A DNA stretch of 64,000 nt from JBNARI01 sp049718765 (GCA_049718765.1 JBNARI010000002.1:58257-122256), one strand, 5' to 3'; positions 39,895-49,221 are shown, counted from the stretch's first letter. Notes: generated by a model not told the origin, from the sequence alone. Program-made: numbers and translations.

Positions 39895-42800
39895 TTATTC
39901 ACTTGGGGCTTGTGCCGATCTCCTCAGGAGCTGGCCAAGGAACTTGTGGGCTGCCTTCAGAGCATCGTCCACCGAGCTACTTCGTAGCCTCAAGCCGATG
40001 CTTCCACCCTTGTCACCAGAGGTTACGGTCAGAGAGCTCCTGTAGGCTCTCGCAAGCTGCCCCAGATCCTCTACAGGGAACTTGGAAGGTTCGTCTATGG
40101 TGAACACAAGCCTGTCCTTGCGCAAGCACACCGAGGCAATGCCCAATTGATCTGCTTGCACCCTGATCCTGGCAACCTTAAGCAACGCACAAGCAGGTTG
40201 GGGTGGGTCTCCAAACCTATCAAGCAGCTCAGACTCTATTTCAAGGACGTCCTCCTCGGTGCGAGCAGCAGCGAGCCTCTTGTAAATGCGCACCCTGCTG
40301 GTTTCATCAGTCACGTAACTGACAGGGAGGTAAGCGTCCACTGGAATATCGACGGTAACGCTTCGTTGCCGCTCGGGCTTCTCTCCCTTTAGCTCCCTTA
40401 CGGACTCCTCAAGCAACCGGCAGTACATGCCAAACCCCACAGCGGTGAGAAAGCCGTGCTGCTCGGGGCCCAAGATGTTCCCGGCACCACGGATTTCCAG
40501 ATCCCTCATGGCAATACGGTATCCTGAGCCAAGTTCGGTGAACTCCCTAATTGCCTCAAGGCGGCTTTCTGCCTGAGGCGTAAGCACTTTGCCCCTACTG
40601 AAGGTGAAGTAAGCGTACGCAACCCTGTTGGACCTACCAACTCGTCCCCTTATTTGGTACAGCTGCGCGAGCCCCAGACGATCCGCATCTTCCACAATAA
40701 GCGTGTTGACATTCGGTATATCCAAACCCGACTCGATGATCATAGTAGTGACCAGCACGTCGTACTCTCTCTGGGCAAATGCCTCCATTATGCGAGCCAA
40801 TTCTTGCTCGCGCGTGCGACCATGGGCAACAGCAACCCTCGCCTCGGGTACCAGGTTCATGACTTTGCCAGCACACCTGGCAATTGACTCGATGCGGTTG
40901 TGCACGTAGTACACCTGGCCTCCCCTGGCTAGCTCCCGCCTGATTGCGTTCTTGATTAGCTCTTCGTCATATTCCACCACGAAGGTCTGAACCGGCAAGC
41001 GACCTTCGGGAGGCGTCTCAATCATGGACACATCCCTTAAGCCGCTCAGCGCCATGTACAGCGTCCTTGGGATTGGTGTGGCCGTGAGAGTAAGCACATC
41101 CACTTCTTTCTTGAGTTGCTTGATCCTTTCCTTGTGCCTCACACCAAACCGATGCTCCTCATCAACGATCAACAGGCCCAGGTCGTGGAATTGCACGTCC
41201 TTGCTCAAGAGTCGATGGGTTCCAATTACGATGTCTATGAGCCCTTGCCTTAACTCCTTTATAATGCGATCCTGCTCTTCCTGCCCCCGGAATCGGCTAA
41301 GCACTTCAATCCTCACTGGATAGCCCTTGAACCTATCGGTGAAGGTGTTGAAGTGCTGCTGCGCAAGTATAGTGGTTGGCACAAGCACTGCAACCTGCTT
41401 GGAATCCTGAACAGCTTTCATCGCTGCCCTCATGGCCACTTCCGTCTTGCCGTAACCCACATCCCCACACAGCAGTCGATCCATGGGTCTGGGGGCTTCC
41501 ATATCTTCCTTTATCTCCCTTGTGGCTTGTTTTTGGTCCGGCGTGTCCTCATAGCGGAAAGCTTCCTCGAACTCCCTTTGCCAAGGAGTGTCCGGGGAAA
41601 AAGCGTAGCCCTTGATGGACATCCTCGCAGTGTAAAGTTCCAGGAGCTCCTTGGCCATTTGCTTGACTGACTCCTTGACTTTCTTCTTCTGCCGGTTCCA
41701 CTCACCGCCACCAAGCTTGTTTAGCTTGGGTTCAACCCCCTCGGCACCAATGTACTTCTCAATCAAGTCCATCTGGTCGCTGGGCACATACAAAGCGTCC
41801 CCGTCAGCGTACCTGATGAACAGGTAGTCTCTGAGGGTCTTGTCTATCTCGAGGGTCCGCATTCCAAGGTATTGGCCAATGCCATGGTGGACATGAACCA
41901 CGTAATCCCCTGGCTTCAGCTCGCTAAGCGCAAGCTCAGCTTTCCTTTGACGTTTGGCAGGCACTCTGGCCCGTTTTTCCTTACCAAAGAGCTCCCTCTC
42001 CGTGAGGACGCAAAGCCTCGAAGAAGGCAGCTCAAACCCAGCGCTCAGGTCGGCTTGTTCCACAGAAAGGGTGAGCTCCGCATTTGCCAGCCCGCGTCTG
42101 ACTCGCTCAAGGGTCTCTTCCCGGGGCACCAGCAGCAGGGTATGCCACCCTTCCTCTTTGCGCGTGCGAGCTTCGTCTAGGAACTGGCTCCACCGGCCCA
42201 TGTAAACTGGCGATGGCCGCGCTCCAAGGGAAACGAGCTGATCCACGGGAGCACCAAGCCCTTCGGGCAAAGCCCTGGGAAGCGCCATCAAATGGGCTGT
42301 ACAGCAGTGATCCAAGAGCTTCTCGGTAATGCGGGTCGCTTCAATTTTGCGAGCTTCTTCTACCAACCTGTTGGGATCATCCACCAACAGCACCCCAGTT
42401 GGGGCAAACCAGTCCAGCACTGTACAACTGGCTTCGGAATACAACCACTCAGGAGCGGGCAGTACTCGAAGCAGTTCGATCTGCTCCACCGAACGTTGGG
42501 TATCCGGGTCGAAGGTGCGCAAGGATTCAACTCGGTCAAATTCCACTTCGATCCTCACGGGGAGCTCAAGACCTGGGGAGAAAAGGTCTATGATCCCACC
42601 CCTTGCGGCAAACTGGCCCAGCTTCTCAACCACCTCGACTCGCTTGTAGCCAGCATCCACAAGTGCCCTGGCCATGTGCTGGGGGTCCACCTCGGTGCCT
42701 GCACTCACTTCCATGGTGCATCTGCCCATAGACGAAGGGGTGGGCAGCAACTTGAGGGCCGAGGCTAAGGAGCATACCACTACGGCGGGGGTTTCGCGGC

Positions 42801-43131
42801 CTGCAGCCAGGACGTTCAAGGCTCTCAGTGCTTCGGCAACCTCTTCGGGGCTTCTGGCAAGCACTTGTTCCGTCGGCACGTCCCAGGCAGTGAAGCGGTA
42901 GCATTCGCACGATGCCAGAGCCATTGCGTCCAAGTATATTTCCAAGGCCCTGTCTGGGTCTGGCGCAAGCACGAGGACTCTCTTGCCGAGCCACCTTGCA
43001 AGCCCACCGGCCAGCACACCCCGGACCGAAGGCAGCACGCCAGTCACAGCTATCCTCGCGCCACGGGACAGGCACTCCACAATGGCCTTCACCTGATTGT
43101 CAGAATAAAGTGCGTCAAGTAGCCTACTCAT
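39895..43131 (-). CDS. mfd: Transcription-repair coupling factor Mfd
   Basis: 1078 residues. UvrB-like N-terminal domains, RNA polymerase interaction domain (LKPGDYVVHVHHGIGQYLG), SF2 translocase with LLCGDVGYGKTEVAMRAAMK, DEEHRFGV, TLTATPIPRTLYMALSG and RGRVGRSNRVAYAYF, and TRCF C-terminal domain. Removes stalled polymerase and recruits UvrA. ATG 43131 overlaps the pth stop as ATGA; the longer frame to 43254 lies within pth. Confidence 0.96.
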   Translation of the reverse strand: MSRLLDALYSDNQVKAIVECLSRGARIAVTGVLPSVRGVLAGGLARWLGKRVLVLAPDPDRALEIYLDAMALASCECYRFTAWDVPTEQVLARSPEEVAEALRALNVLAAGRETPAVVVCSLASALKLLPTPSSMGRCTMEVSAGTEVDPQHMARALVDAGYKRVEVVEKLGQFAARGGIIDLFSPGLELPVRIEVEFDRVESLRTFDPDTQRSVEQIELLRVLPAPEWLYSEASCTVLDWFAPTGVLLVDDPNRLVEEARKIEATRITEKLLDHCCTAHLMALPRALPEGLGAPVDQLVSLGARPSPVYMGRWSQFLDEARTRKEEGWHTLLLVPREETLERVRRGLANAELTLSVEQADLSAGFELPSSRLCVLTERELFGKEKRARVPAKRQRKAELALSELKPGDYVVHVHHGIGQYLGMRTLEIDKTLRDYLFIRYADGDALYVPSDQMDLIEKYIGAEGVEPKLNKLGGGEWNRQKKKVKESVKQMAKELLELYTARMSIKGYAFSPDTPWQREFEEAFRYEDTPDQKQATREIKEDMEAPRPMDRLLCGDVGYGKTEVAMRAAMKAVQDSKQVAVLVPTTILAQQHFNTFTDRFKGYPVRIEVLSRFRGQEEQDRIIKELRQGLIDIVIGTHRLLSKDVQFHDLGLLIVDEEHRFGVRHKERIKQLKKEVDVLTLTATPIPRTLYMALSGLRDVSMIETPPEGRLPVQTFVVEYDEELIKNAIRRELARGGQVYYVHNRIESIARCAGKVMNLVPEARVAVAHGRTREQELARIMEAFAQREYDVLVTTMIIESGLDIPNVNTLIVEDADRLGLAQLYQIRGRVGRSNRVAYAYFTFSRGKVLTPQAESRLEAIREFTELGSGYRIAMRDLEIRGAGNILGPEQHGFLTAVGFGMYCRLLEESVRELKGEKPERQRSVTVDIPVDAYLPVSYVTDETSRVRIYKRLAAARTEEDVLEIESELLDRFGDPPQPACALLKVARIRVQADQLGIASVCLRKDRLVFTIDEPSKFPVEDLGQLARAYRSSLTVTSGDKGGSIGLRLRSSSVDDALKAAHKFLGQLLRRSAQAPSE

Positions 43132-43694
43132 ACAACCTTCAACCCGTTGAATAACGCCATTGCCTTGTCGTAGCCATCCTTCGCTATGACCATGACCGCC
43201 CGACAAGCTGCATCTATCATGGCGCTGACCTGTTCTGGCGGCTCTGTAAAGCAAGACAGCACATACTCCACTGGATCAACTCCGGGCTGAGGCCGTCCAA
43301 TGCCCAACTTCAGTCTCGCGAAGCCATCTGTTCCTAAGAAATTTATTATTGATTCAATTCCGTGGTGTCCCCCAGACTTACCCCTTCGCCTTATTCTTAT
43401 ACGCCCAAAGGGCAGGTCCATGTCGTCATGGACCACCAGGAGCTCTTCGGGAGTCAGCCAGTTCTCTTCAGCAAAGGCAGCCAGTGCCTTCCCAGAGTTG
43501 TTCATGAAAAGCAGTGGCTTTACCAGAACCAACACTGGCCCTCCTCCGAGTGTGACCCTGGTGAAAGCGAACTCCCTCTTCACCATAAATATGGCCCCGG
43601 CGCGAATCGCCAGGGCATCCACTACCATGAAGCCAACGTTGTGCCTGGTAAGGGCGTAATCCTTTCCGGGATTGCCCAACCCAACTACAATCAC
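43128..43694 (-). CDS. pth: Peptidyl-tRNA hydrolase
   Basis: 188 residues: VVGLGNPGKDYALTRHNVGF, PLLFMNNSGKAL, LLVVHDDMDLPFGRIRIRRR, GKSGGHHGIESII, RLKLGIGRP. Catalytic His in TRHNVGF, Asn in MNNSG, Asp in DDMDLPFG. Releases peptides from dropped-off tRNA. Abuts the ctc gene. Confidence 0.96.
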   Translation of the reverse strand: MIVVGLGNPGKDYALTRHNVGFMVVDALAIRAGAIFMVKREFAFTRVTLGGGPVLVLVKPLLFMNNSGKALAAFAEENWLTPEELLVVHDDMDLPFGRIRIRRRGKSGGHHGIESIINFLGTDGFARLKLGIGRPQPGVDPVEYVLSCFTEPPEQVSAMIDAACRAVMVIAKDGYDKAMALFNGLKVV

Positions 43695-44341
43695 TATTCT
43701 TCCTCTTCCTCCTTAGCTTTACCCTTAGCCACAACTTCTGGCTCAGTGCGCTCAGTTGCAGGCGCAGCAGCCGCCTCCTCCGCGGCCTTGGGGCTTAGTA
43801 CCAGCAAGAGCACTTCTTCGGGCTTGCTGATGACCTTAACTCCAGCAGGCAGAGGCAACTGCTTCACAGTAAGGCTGTCTCCAGGTTTGAGGTGACTCAC
43901 GTCCACCGTCAACTCCTCCGGCACCTGCTGGGGCAAGCATTCCACTTCAACCTCGCGCAACTGGTACTGGAGTATCCCGCCGCCTGACTCAACAACCTCT
44001 TCGCCCTTCACCACTATGGGCACCATGGTCCTGATGGGCTCGTCAAGGGATACCTTGTGGAAATCAACGTGCAACAACTTCCCAGTCACCACATCCCGCT
44101 GGATTTCCCGAATGATCGCATGCTCCGTAAACGTCTGGTCTTCACCGTTGATCTGCAACTTCACCAGCACGGTCCGACCATAATCGTCCAGGAGCTTCGC
44201 GAAATCCCTGACACTTACCCAAAGTGGAGTAGAAGCCTTGGCTTTCCCGTAAATGACCGCGGGAAGTTGCCCCTCGGCTCGCAACCGTGACGGAGTCACT
44301 TTCAGATCCCTAACGTATGCCACAAGCTCAGCTTGTTCCAC
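43694..44341 (-). CDS. rplY: Large ribosomal subunit protein bL25 / general stress protein CTC
   Basis: 215 residues, the long two-domain CTC form: RDLKVTPSRLRAEGQLPAVI, YGKAKASTPLWVSVRDFAKL, LLHVDFHKVSLDEPIRTMVP and the C-terminal beta domain, then an Ala/Glu-rich tail. Binds 5S rRNA. GTG 44341 has GGGGG 7 nt upstream. Confidence 0.94.
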   Translation of the reverse strand: MEQAELVAYVRDLKVTPSRLRAEGQLPAVIYGKAKASTPLWVSVRDFAKLLDDYGRTVLVKLQINGEDQTFTEHAIIREIQRDVVTGKLLHVDFHKVSLDEPIRTMVPIVVKGEEVVESGGGILQYQLREVEVECLPQQVPEELTVDVSHLKPGDSLTVKQLPLPAGVKVISKPEEVLLLVLSPKAAEEAAAAPATERTEPEVVAKGKAKEEEEE

Positions 44342-44367
44342 AGTCGCACCCCCGCAAACAAGTGTTC

Positions 44368-45324
44368 TCACGTGAACAGCTTGGATACAGAAAGGTCCTC
44401 ATGTATGCGTATTATAGCCTCCGCCAGCAAAGGCGCAAGGGACAGCACCTTCACCTTGCTCCCAACCTTGGACTGGTCCACCGGAATTGTGTCTGTCACC
44501 ACCACTTCCCTCAAGGCGGACTTCTCGATCCTCTCGAGCGCTGGGCCGGAGAATACGGGGTGAGTGCCGCACGCGTACACTTCCACCGCGCCCCGCTCCA
44601 ACAGAGCGTTTGTCGCCTCGCATATGGTACCAGCAGTGTCTATCATATCATCTACAAGCACGGCCACTTTGCCGTCAACTTTGCCAATTATGTTCATGAC
44701 TTCCGCCACATTTGGCTCGGGCCTCCGCTTGTCAACCAGTGCAACCGAGCAGTTCAGCCTGTGAGCCATGTCCCTGGCACGGGCTGCACCTCCAAGGTCG
44801 GGCGAAACCACTATCACGTCAGGGCCCGTGATGCCCTTGCGTACCAGATAGTCTGCCAAAATCGGGATGCCAGAAAGGTTGTCCAGAGGGATGTCGAAGA
44901 AACCCTGGATTTGGCCTGCGTGGAGGTCCACGGTGAGCATGCGGTCCACGCCCGCCACTGTGAACAAGTTAGCAACAAGCTTTGCGCTTATGGGTTCCCG
45001 CCCTCGGGTTTTCCTGTCTTGTCTCCCATAGCCGTAGTAAGGAACAACAGCGGTGATTCGTTTAGCCGACGCCCTTCTCAACGCGTCTATTATTATCAAT
45101 GCTTCCATCAGGTTGTCGTTGACTGGCTGGCACGTTGGCTGAATGAGGAAGGTATCGCTCCCACGCACGTTTTCGTTTATGACCACTTTGATCTCGCCGT
45201 TGGAAAAGCGGCCCACCTCCATGTCTCCCAACTGTATCCCCAAATTGGAGGCGATGTCCTGGGCAAGGGACCTATTAGCATTGCCCGCGAATAACTGCAG
45301 CCGACCGCTATCGAATCTGGCCAT
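44368..45324 (-). CDS. prs: Ribose-phosphate pyrophosphokinase
   Basis: 318 residues: LFAGNANRSLAQDIASNLGI, GEIKVVINENVRGSDTFLIQ, PYYGYGRQDRKTRGREPISA, the PRPP loop VLVDDMIDTAGTICEAT. Makes PRPP from ribose-5-phosphate and ATP for nucleotide, His and Trp synthesis. ATG 45324 chosen over GTG 45330. Directly follows glmU, the common Firmicute pair. Confidence 0.96.
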   Translation of the reverse strand: MARFDSGRLQLFAGNANRSLAQDIASNLGIQLGDMEVGRFSNGEIKVVINENVRGSDTFLIQPTCQPVNDNLMEALIIIDALRRASAKRITAVVPYYGYGRQDRKTRGREPISAKLVANLFTVAGVDRMLTVDLHAGQIQGFFDIPLDNLSGIPILADYLVRKGITGPDVIVVSPDLGGAARARDMAHRLNCSVALVDKRRPEPNVAEVMNIIGKVDGKVAVLVDDMIDTAGTICEATNALLERGAVEVYACGTHPVFSGPALERIEKSALREVVVTDTIPVDQSKVGSKVKVLSLAPLLAEAIIRIHEDLSVSKLFT

Positions 45325-45326
45325 GT

Positions 45327-46706
45327 TCACCCTCTCCCAAAGAACTTGTTAGCCCAACCCTGTTTGTTCTCTTGTCTTGCCCGGGCCACTGCAAGCGCAG
45401 CCCCAGGAACGTCCTCGTTGATGGTAGAACCAGCAGCTATATAGGACCCCGCGCCAACTCGCACAGGCGCAATCAGGTTGGCATTGCAGCCGACAAAGGC
45501 ACCATCCTCGATCACAGTAGTGTGCTTCTTGATTCCGTCAAAGTTGACTGTAACAGTGCCCGCCCCAATGTTCACCTTCCTGCCGATTATGGCGTCGCCC
45601 AGGTAGCAGTGGTGGTGGATCTTGGTGAGCTCTCCCACACGGGTGTTCTTGATCTCCACGAAATTGCCCACAAACACACCGCGCTCAAGCACGCAACCAG
45701 GCCTCAAGTGGGAAAAGGGCCCAATGTGAACGCCATCTCCCACCTCGCTGTCCTCTACCACCGAACACCATATCCGGCAGCCCTTGCCCAGCTTGCTGCG
45801 GACCACTAGACTCATGGGTCCAATCTCGCAGCCTTCGCCTATGACCGTGGGACCTTCAATCCTGGTGCCAGCCTTCAGCACTGCGTCCATCCCAATAATG
45901 GCGGCGGCGTCCACAAACGTGCTATCCGGATCTTCTACGGTCACTCCCGACCGCATTAGACGTTCCAGTACAACTGCTCGCATCCGTGCCTCTGCCTTGG
46001 CCAGCTGGACCCTGTCGTTCACACCTTCCAGCAACCATGGCTCATCCCACTCAAGGCAGCTAACCTTCATGCCCCTACTGATCATGATCCCAATCGCTTG
46101 AGTCAGGTAGAACTCTCCCTGGGCGTTATTGCGGTCTGTGTGACGCAGCGCCTGAAACACCGCTTCCGCATCGAAGCAGTAAATCCCTGAGTTCACTTCG
46201 TTGATCGCTTTCTCCTGGGTAGAAGCGTCGCTCTCTTCCACAATGGCTACAACGTCCCCGTTTTGGTCTCTCACGATGCGCCCGTATCCAGTGGGGTCCG
46301 GCAGGCGGAAACTGAGCACAGTTCCACAAGCCCCGCTTGCACGGTGGAACTGCACCAGCTGCTCGAATAGCGCTGATGTCACAAAGGGAGTGTCACCGCA
46401 AGCCACCAGCACGTCTCCCTTGAAACCTTCAAGGGCTTGTTGGCACTGCAAGAGGGCGTGCCCCGTCCCAAGTTGCTGTTCCTGGTAGACCCCCTCTATC
46501 GTCGGATCAAACTGCTGCAGTACGGCTTTGACTGCTTCGGCCTGGTGACCAACCACTGCAACCAGCTTGTGGCATAGTGGTCTAAGGGCTTCCGCCACGT
46601 AGAGTACCATGGGCTTGCCACATACCCTGTGGAGCACCTTTGCCTGGTTGGAGCGCATACGCTTGCCCAGGCCGGCAGCCAATATCACCCCTGCAAGCTG
46701 CCTCAA
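45327..46706 (-). CDS. glmU: Bifunctional GlmU (UDP-GlcNAc pyrophosphorylase / GlcN-1-P acetyltransferase)
   Basis: 459 residues. Uridylyltransferase domain with VILAAGLGKRMRSNQAKVLH, then left-handed beta-helix acyltransferase (IGMDAVLKAGTRIEGPTVIG, IGPFSHLRPGCVLERGVFVG, NFVEIKNTRVGELTKIHHHC). Supplies UDP-GlcNAc for wall. TTG start. In most Bacillus-type genomes spoVG lies between purR and glmU; it is absent here. Confidence 0.96.
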   Translation of the reverse strand: MRQLAGVILAAGLGKRMRSNQAKVLHRVCGKPMVLYVAEALRPLCHKLVAVVGHQAEAVKAVLQQFDPTIEGVYQEQQLGTGHALLQCQQALEGFKGDVLVACGDTPFVTSALFEQLVQFHRASGACGTVLSFRLPDPTGYGRIVRDQNGDVVAIVEESDASTQEKAINEVNSGIYCFDAEAVFQALRHTDRNNAQGEFYLTQAIGIMISRGMKVSCLEWDEPWLLEGVNDRVQLAKAEARMRAVVLERLMRSGVTVEDPDSTFVDAAAIIGMDAVLKAGTRIEGPTVIGEGCEIGPMSLVVRSKLGKGCRIWCSVVEDSEVGDGVHIGPFSHLRPGCVLERGVFVGNFVEIKNTRVGELTKIHHHCYLGDAIIGRKVNIGAGTVTVNFDGIKKHTTVIEDGAFVGCNANLIAPVRVGAGSYIAAGSTINEDVPGAALAVARARQENKQGWANKFFGRG

Positions 46707-46731
46707 CTCTTTTCACCCCTGCGGTATTATA

Positions 46732-47571
46732 TCACGAGCTTCCTCCAACCTTCTGGCGGAGCCTGTGGCTAATCTCAACCAGTGCGCTGTTGCTCTCTTC
46801 GTCTATCCCAGAGAAGGTGAGCAGCGCCACGTAGTCTTGGACCAGCTTGGAGCTGGGCTGGTTAGTTTCAACCAGCACACCCGCTCCTACAACGGTGGCA
46901 CCGAATTCCGCACACAGCTGGCTCATACCCCTAACAGTACCTCCGCCTTTGAGGAAATCGTCCACAATGAGCACCCGTGTCCCAGATTGTAGCGCCATCT
47001 TGGGCAGGGACATACGCTGGATGGTCCTGGAAGAGCCCGACACGTAGTTTATGCTTACCGAAGGGCCTTCGGTAGCTCTGCCTTCCCGGCGCGACACCAC
47101 AAGGGGTACTCCCATGAGCCATGCGGTCATCATGGCCACAGGTATTCCCTTAGTTTCCACCGTCATCACACAGCCCGGACTGGCCTCATAGAACAAGCCC
47201 GCAAAGATTTCCCCCAACTTGTAGCACCAGAGCGGGGAGAACACTATGTCGCTCATGTAGATGAACCCCCCGGGGAGCACTCGCCATGGCTGGCGCAGTT
47301 CGTCCCGTAGGCTGGCGGCAATACGGTACACGGCTTCAGGGGCAGCCCTGGGCACCAGCCTTGCGCCTCCTGCAGCACCTGGGATTGTCTCGACCCTGCC
47401 GAAATCCCTAGCCTCGAAAACCTGCCTTATGACCGAAATATCTTCGCTCAGAGTGGACTTAGCGGCACCGAACATTTCGGCAAAATGCGCCAGGTTGAAT
47501 AACCTTCCTGGGTTCTCGCAGAACTCTGCAGTTAGCCGGGCTATTCGGGAAGCTCGTTTCTCCTCACCCAT
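46732..47571 (-). CDS. purR: Pur operon repressor PurR
   Basis: 279 residues: winged-helix N-terminus (RASRIARLTAEFCENPGRLF, NLAHFAEMFGAAKSTLSEDI) and a PRPP-binding phosphoribosyltransferase-like domain (TRVLIVDDFLKGGGTVRGM). Represses purine genes; PRPP relieves it. ATG 47571. PurBox-like sites lie directly upstream, suggesting self-regulation. Confidence 0.95.
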   Translation of the reverse strand: MGEEKRASRIARLTAEFCENPGRLFNLAHFAEMFGAAKSTLSEDISVIRQVFEARDFGRVETIPGAAGGARLVPRAAPEAVYRIAASLRDELRQPWRVLPGGFIYMSDIVFSPLWCYKLGEIFAGLFYEASPGCVMTVETKGIPVAMMTAWLMGVPLVVSRREGRATEGPSVSINYVSGSSRTIQRMSLPKMALQSGTRVLIVDDFLKGGGTVRGMSQLCAEFGATVVGAGVLVETNQPSSKLVQDYVALLTFSGIDEESNSALVEISHRLRQKVGGSS

Positions 47572-47586
47572 TACGCCTCTCCCCAA

Positions 47587-47630
47587 TATCCGAATTTTCC
47601 CTTGTCATTGTATCAAAAATGTTCGAAGGT
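47587..47630. promoter_or_regulatory. Inverted PurBox-like sites and -10 box before purR
   Basis: A forward ATATCCGAATTTT (47587-47599) resembles the PurBox consensus with core CGAA; an opposite-facing copy with core CGAACATT (reverse strand, about 47618-47625) follows. Between them is TACAAT on the minus strand (about 47607-47612), a probable -10 of purR. Spacing between the cores is about 25 bp, slightly more than in B. subtilis. Confidence 0.45.
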
Positions 47631-47639
47631 TGCCATTAA

Positions 47640-47787
47640 CGGAGCCCAAGGGCGTTTGCGCCGTTTTTTAGCACGGCGCTGGAAAGGCATCTGGCAACCA
47701 ATGAGTGCCAGCAGAACGGTGCCAGGGGGTTAACCGCAACAGAATGGGCAGCCAGCTGATACCCGTTTGGGGAACGTCTTGGGGGAG
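47640..47787. other. Gap between purR control region and crcB
   Basis: About 150 bp with no gene. A small hairpin GGCG-TTTG-CGCC followed by GTTTTTT (47650-47668) reads as an intrinsic terminator in the plus direction, though no plus-strand gene precedes it. Confidence 0.35.
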
Positions 47788-48144
47788 CTACTTTGCCAGC
47801 ATTTTACCGAGCTGAGCAGCTCCCAACCCTGCTAGCAGATTGAGGGCTGTATTCAACAGCGCCAAGTGGTGTTTGCCGGCATGGGCAAGCGCCAATGTCT
47901 CGTAACTGAAGGTGGAAAACGTGGTGAAACCTCCAAGGAAGCCGGGAATGATGAACGTGCGAACTTCGTGGGCCAACTCACTGCATGTGGCAGCAAAACC
48001 TATGAGGAAACAGCCAAGCACGTTTACGGCAAAAGTGCCAATTGGGATTGCAGCGGCCGTGGTTCTTTGCAGCGCCAGCGAGACCAAGTACCGCACGGCC
48101 GAGCCCAAAGAGCCTCCAAGAGCCACAAGTAGCAGGGGCACCAA
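47788..48144 (-). CDS. crcB: Fluoride channel CrcB/FluC
   Basis: 118 residues, four membrane helices: LVALGGSLGSAVRYLVSLAL, IGTFAVNVLGCFLIGFAA, FIIPGFLGGFTTFSTFSYET. The N-x-x-G and GGFTTFSTF signatures of Fluc channels are present. Exports fluoride as an antiparallel dimer; only one copy here, so a homodimer. TTG start with GGAGG 7 nt upstream. No crcB-type riboswitch seen upstream. Confidence 0.93.
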   Translation of the reverse strand: MVPLLLVALGGSLGSAVRYLVSLALQRTTAAAIPIGTFAVNVLGCFLIGFAATCSELAHEVRTFIIPGFLGGFTTFSTFSYETLALAHAGKHHLALLNTALNLLAGLGAAQLGKMLAK

Positions 48145-48182
48145 CTACACTCCTCCAAGGAATCCACAAGACTCCACAGGCC

Positions 48183-48211
48183 ATTGTACAGGCAGGCTGC
48201 GCTCGCTGCAA
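48183..48211 (-). promoter_or_regulatory. Promoter of crcB
   Basis: Leftward -35 TTGCAG (48206-48211), 17-bp spacer, -10 TACAAT (48183-48188). Confidence 0.65.
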
Positions 48212-48320
48212 TGCGGGCAGCCAATTACGGAATTGTCAGATGGCCCTCACAGTCCGTGAGAATGGTACCCAAGAGCCAATTGCCCCATCTTGCGCCATGC
48301 ACTCAAAGCCGAGCTAACTT

Positions 48321-48349
48321 TTGAAACGCGTTTAAGCAGGTGGTAAACT
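48321..48349 (+). promoter_or_regulatory. Promoter of the ykuK-like gene
   Basis: -35 TTGAAA (48321-48326), 17-bp spacer, -10 TAAACT (48344-48349), 22 bp before the start codon. Confidence 0.6.
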
Positions 48350-48370
48350 AAGATGCAGGAAGTGGTCACT

Positions 48371-48841
48371 ATGCAGTTCATAAGTCCAAGCAAAGGCATC
48401 ATGAGCTTCGACAAGGTGTATCGGGACATTGTCGATTACGTCAACGAGATGCCCACAGCAAAGTACAAGCTAATCATAGGCACAGACTCCCACGTGCGTG
48501 ACGACGTGTGCTTCGTGACGGCGATCGTAGTACACAGGGTAGGTAAAGGTGGGCGATATTACTATTGCCGTAAAAGGGACACAAAGATGCCCAGCTTGAA
48601 GCAAAGGATTTTCTACGAAGCGGCATTGAGTATGGCGGTAGCCAGCAGGCTTGCTGAAAAGCTCTCGAAAAATGGCCTATCGGAGATGGACATAGAGATA
48701 CATCTCGACATCGGTCAAAATGGTGAGACCAAGGACCTCATCAAAGAAATCGTGGGCATGGTGACCGGCAGCGGATTTCACGCCGAGATTAAGCCGAACT
48801 CGTATGGGGCGTCTAAAATCGCCGACAAGCACTCCAAGTGA
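48371..48841 (+). CDS. RNase H-like YkuK/DUF458 protein
   Basis: 156 residues: SPSKGIMSFDKVYRDIVDYV, YKLIIGTDSHVRDDVCFVTA, DIEIHLDIGQNGETKDLIKE. The acidic residues (GTDSH, HLDIG) fit an RNase H-like fold; biological role in Bacillus (YkuK) is unclear. ATG 48371 (AGGA 10 nt upstream) or ATG 48353. Confidence 0.85.
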   Translation: MQFISPSKGIMSFDKVYRDIVDYVNEMPTAKYKLIIGTDSHVRDDVCFVTAIVVHRVGKGGRYYYCRKRDTKMPSLKQRIFYEAALSMAVASRLAEKLSKNGLSEMDIEIHLDIGQNGETKDLIKEIVGMVTGSGFHAEIKPNSYGASKIADKHSK

Positions 48842-48880
48842 TGCTTGACATGCTCGGGTGACCCCTGGGATAATTGAGTT

Positions 48881-48924
48881 TTGACTTTTGCCCTCTAGAA
48901 GAGTTATACTATGGTTGACATAGT
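48881..48924 (+). promoter_or_regulatory. veg promoter with palindrome at the start site
   Basis: -35 TTGACT (48881-48886), 18-bp spacer, -10 TATACT (48905-48910). A perfect inverted repeat ACTATG-GTTGA-CATAGT (48908-48924) overlaps the -10 and the expected RNA start, a likely operator. Confidence 0.65.
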
Positions 48925-48945
48925 AACTACAGGGAGTTGTGTTCC

Positions 48946-49221
48946 TTGACCAGAGCAGCCTTATCTGCCATCAAGAACGATCTGGAGCTCCACGTTGGTC
49001 AAAAAGTCAAGATCAGAGCAATGAAGGGCAGGAAGCAGATGCTGGAAAAGGAAGGGGTACTCGAGAACACTTACCCAAACATATTCGTGATCCGCGTTGA
49101 AGAACCCACCAGCGTCAGGCGTCTGTCCTACAGTTACACGGACATCCTCACCGATAGCGTGGAGCTCTTCCTGGAAAGTCACGAGGGCTGCAAGTACAAG
49201 CCCTTCAATCAAGCCAAGTAG
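48946..49221 (+). CDS. veg: Veg protein
   Basis: 91 residues: LSAIKNDLELHVGQKVKIRA, KGRKQMLEKEGVLENTYPNI, FVIRVEE, RRLSYSYTDILTDSVELFL. Veg is conserved in Firmicutes and linked to biofilm matrix control in B. subtilis. TTG 48946 has GGGAG 9 nt upstream; the TTG three codons earlier is too close to it. Confidence 0.93.
   Translation: MTRAALSAIKNDLELHVGQKVKIRAMKGRKQMLEKEGVLENTYPNIFVIRVEEPTSVRRLSYSYTDILTDSVELFLESHEGCKYKPFNQAK

Noticed and set aside
48145..48300. Fluoride riboswitch before crcB
   Set aside because: The conserved pseudoknot sequences of the crcB motif are not found; only a normal promoter is seen.
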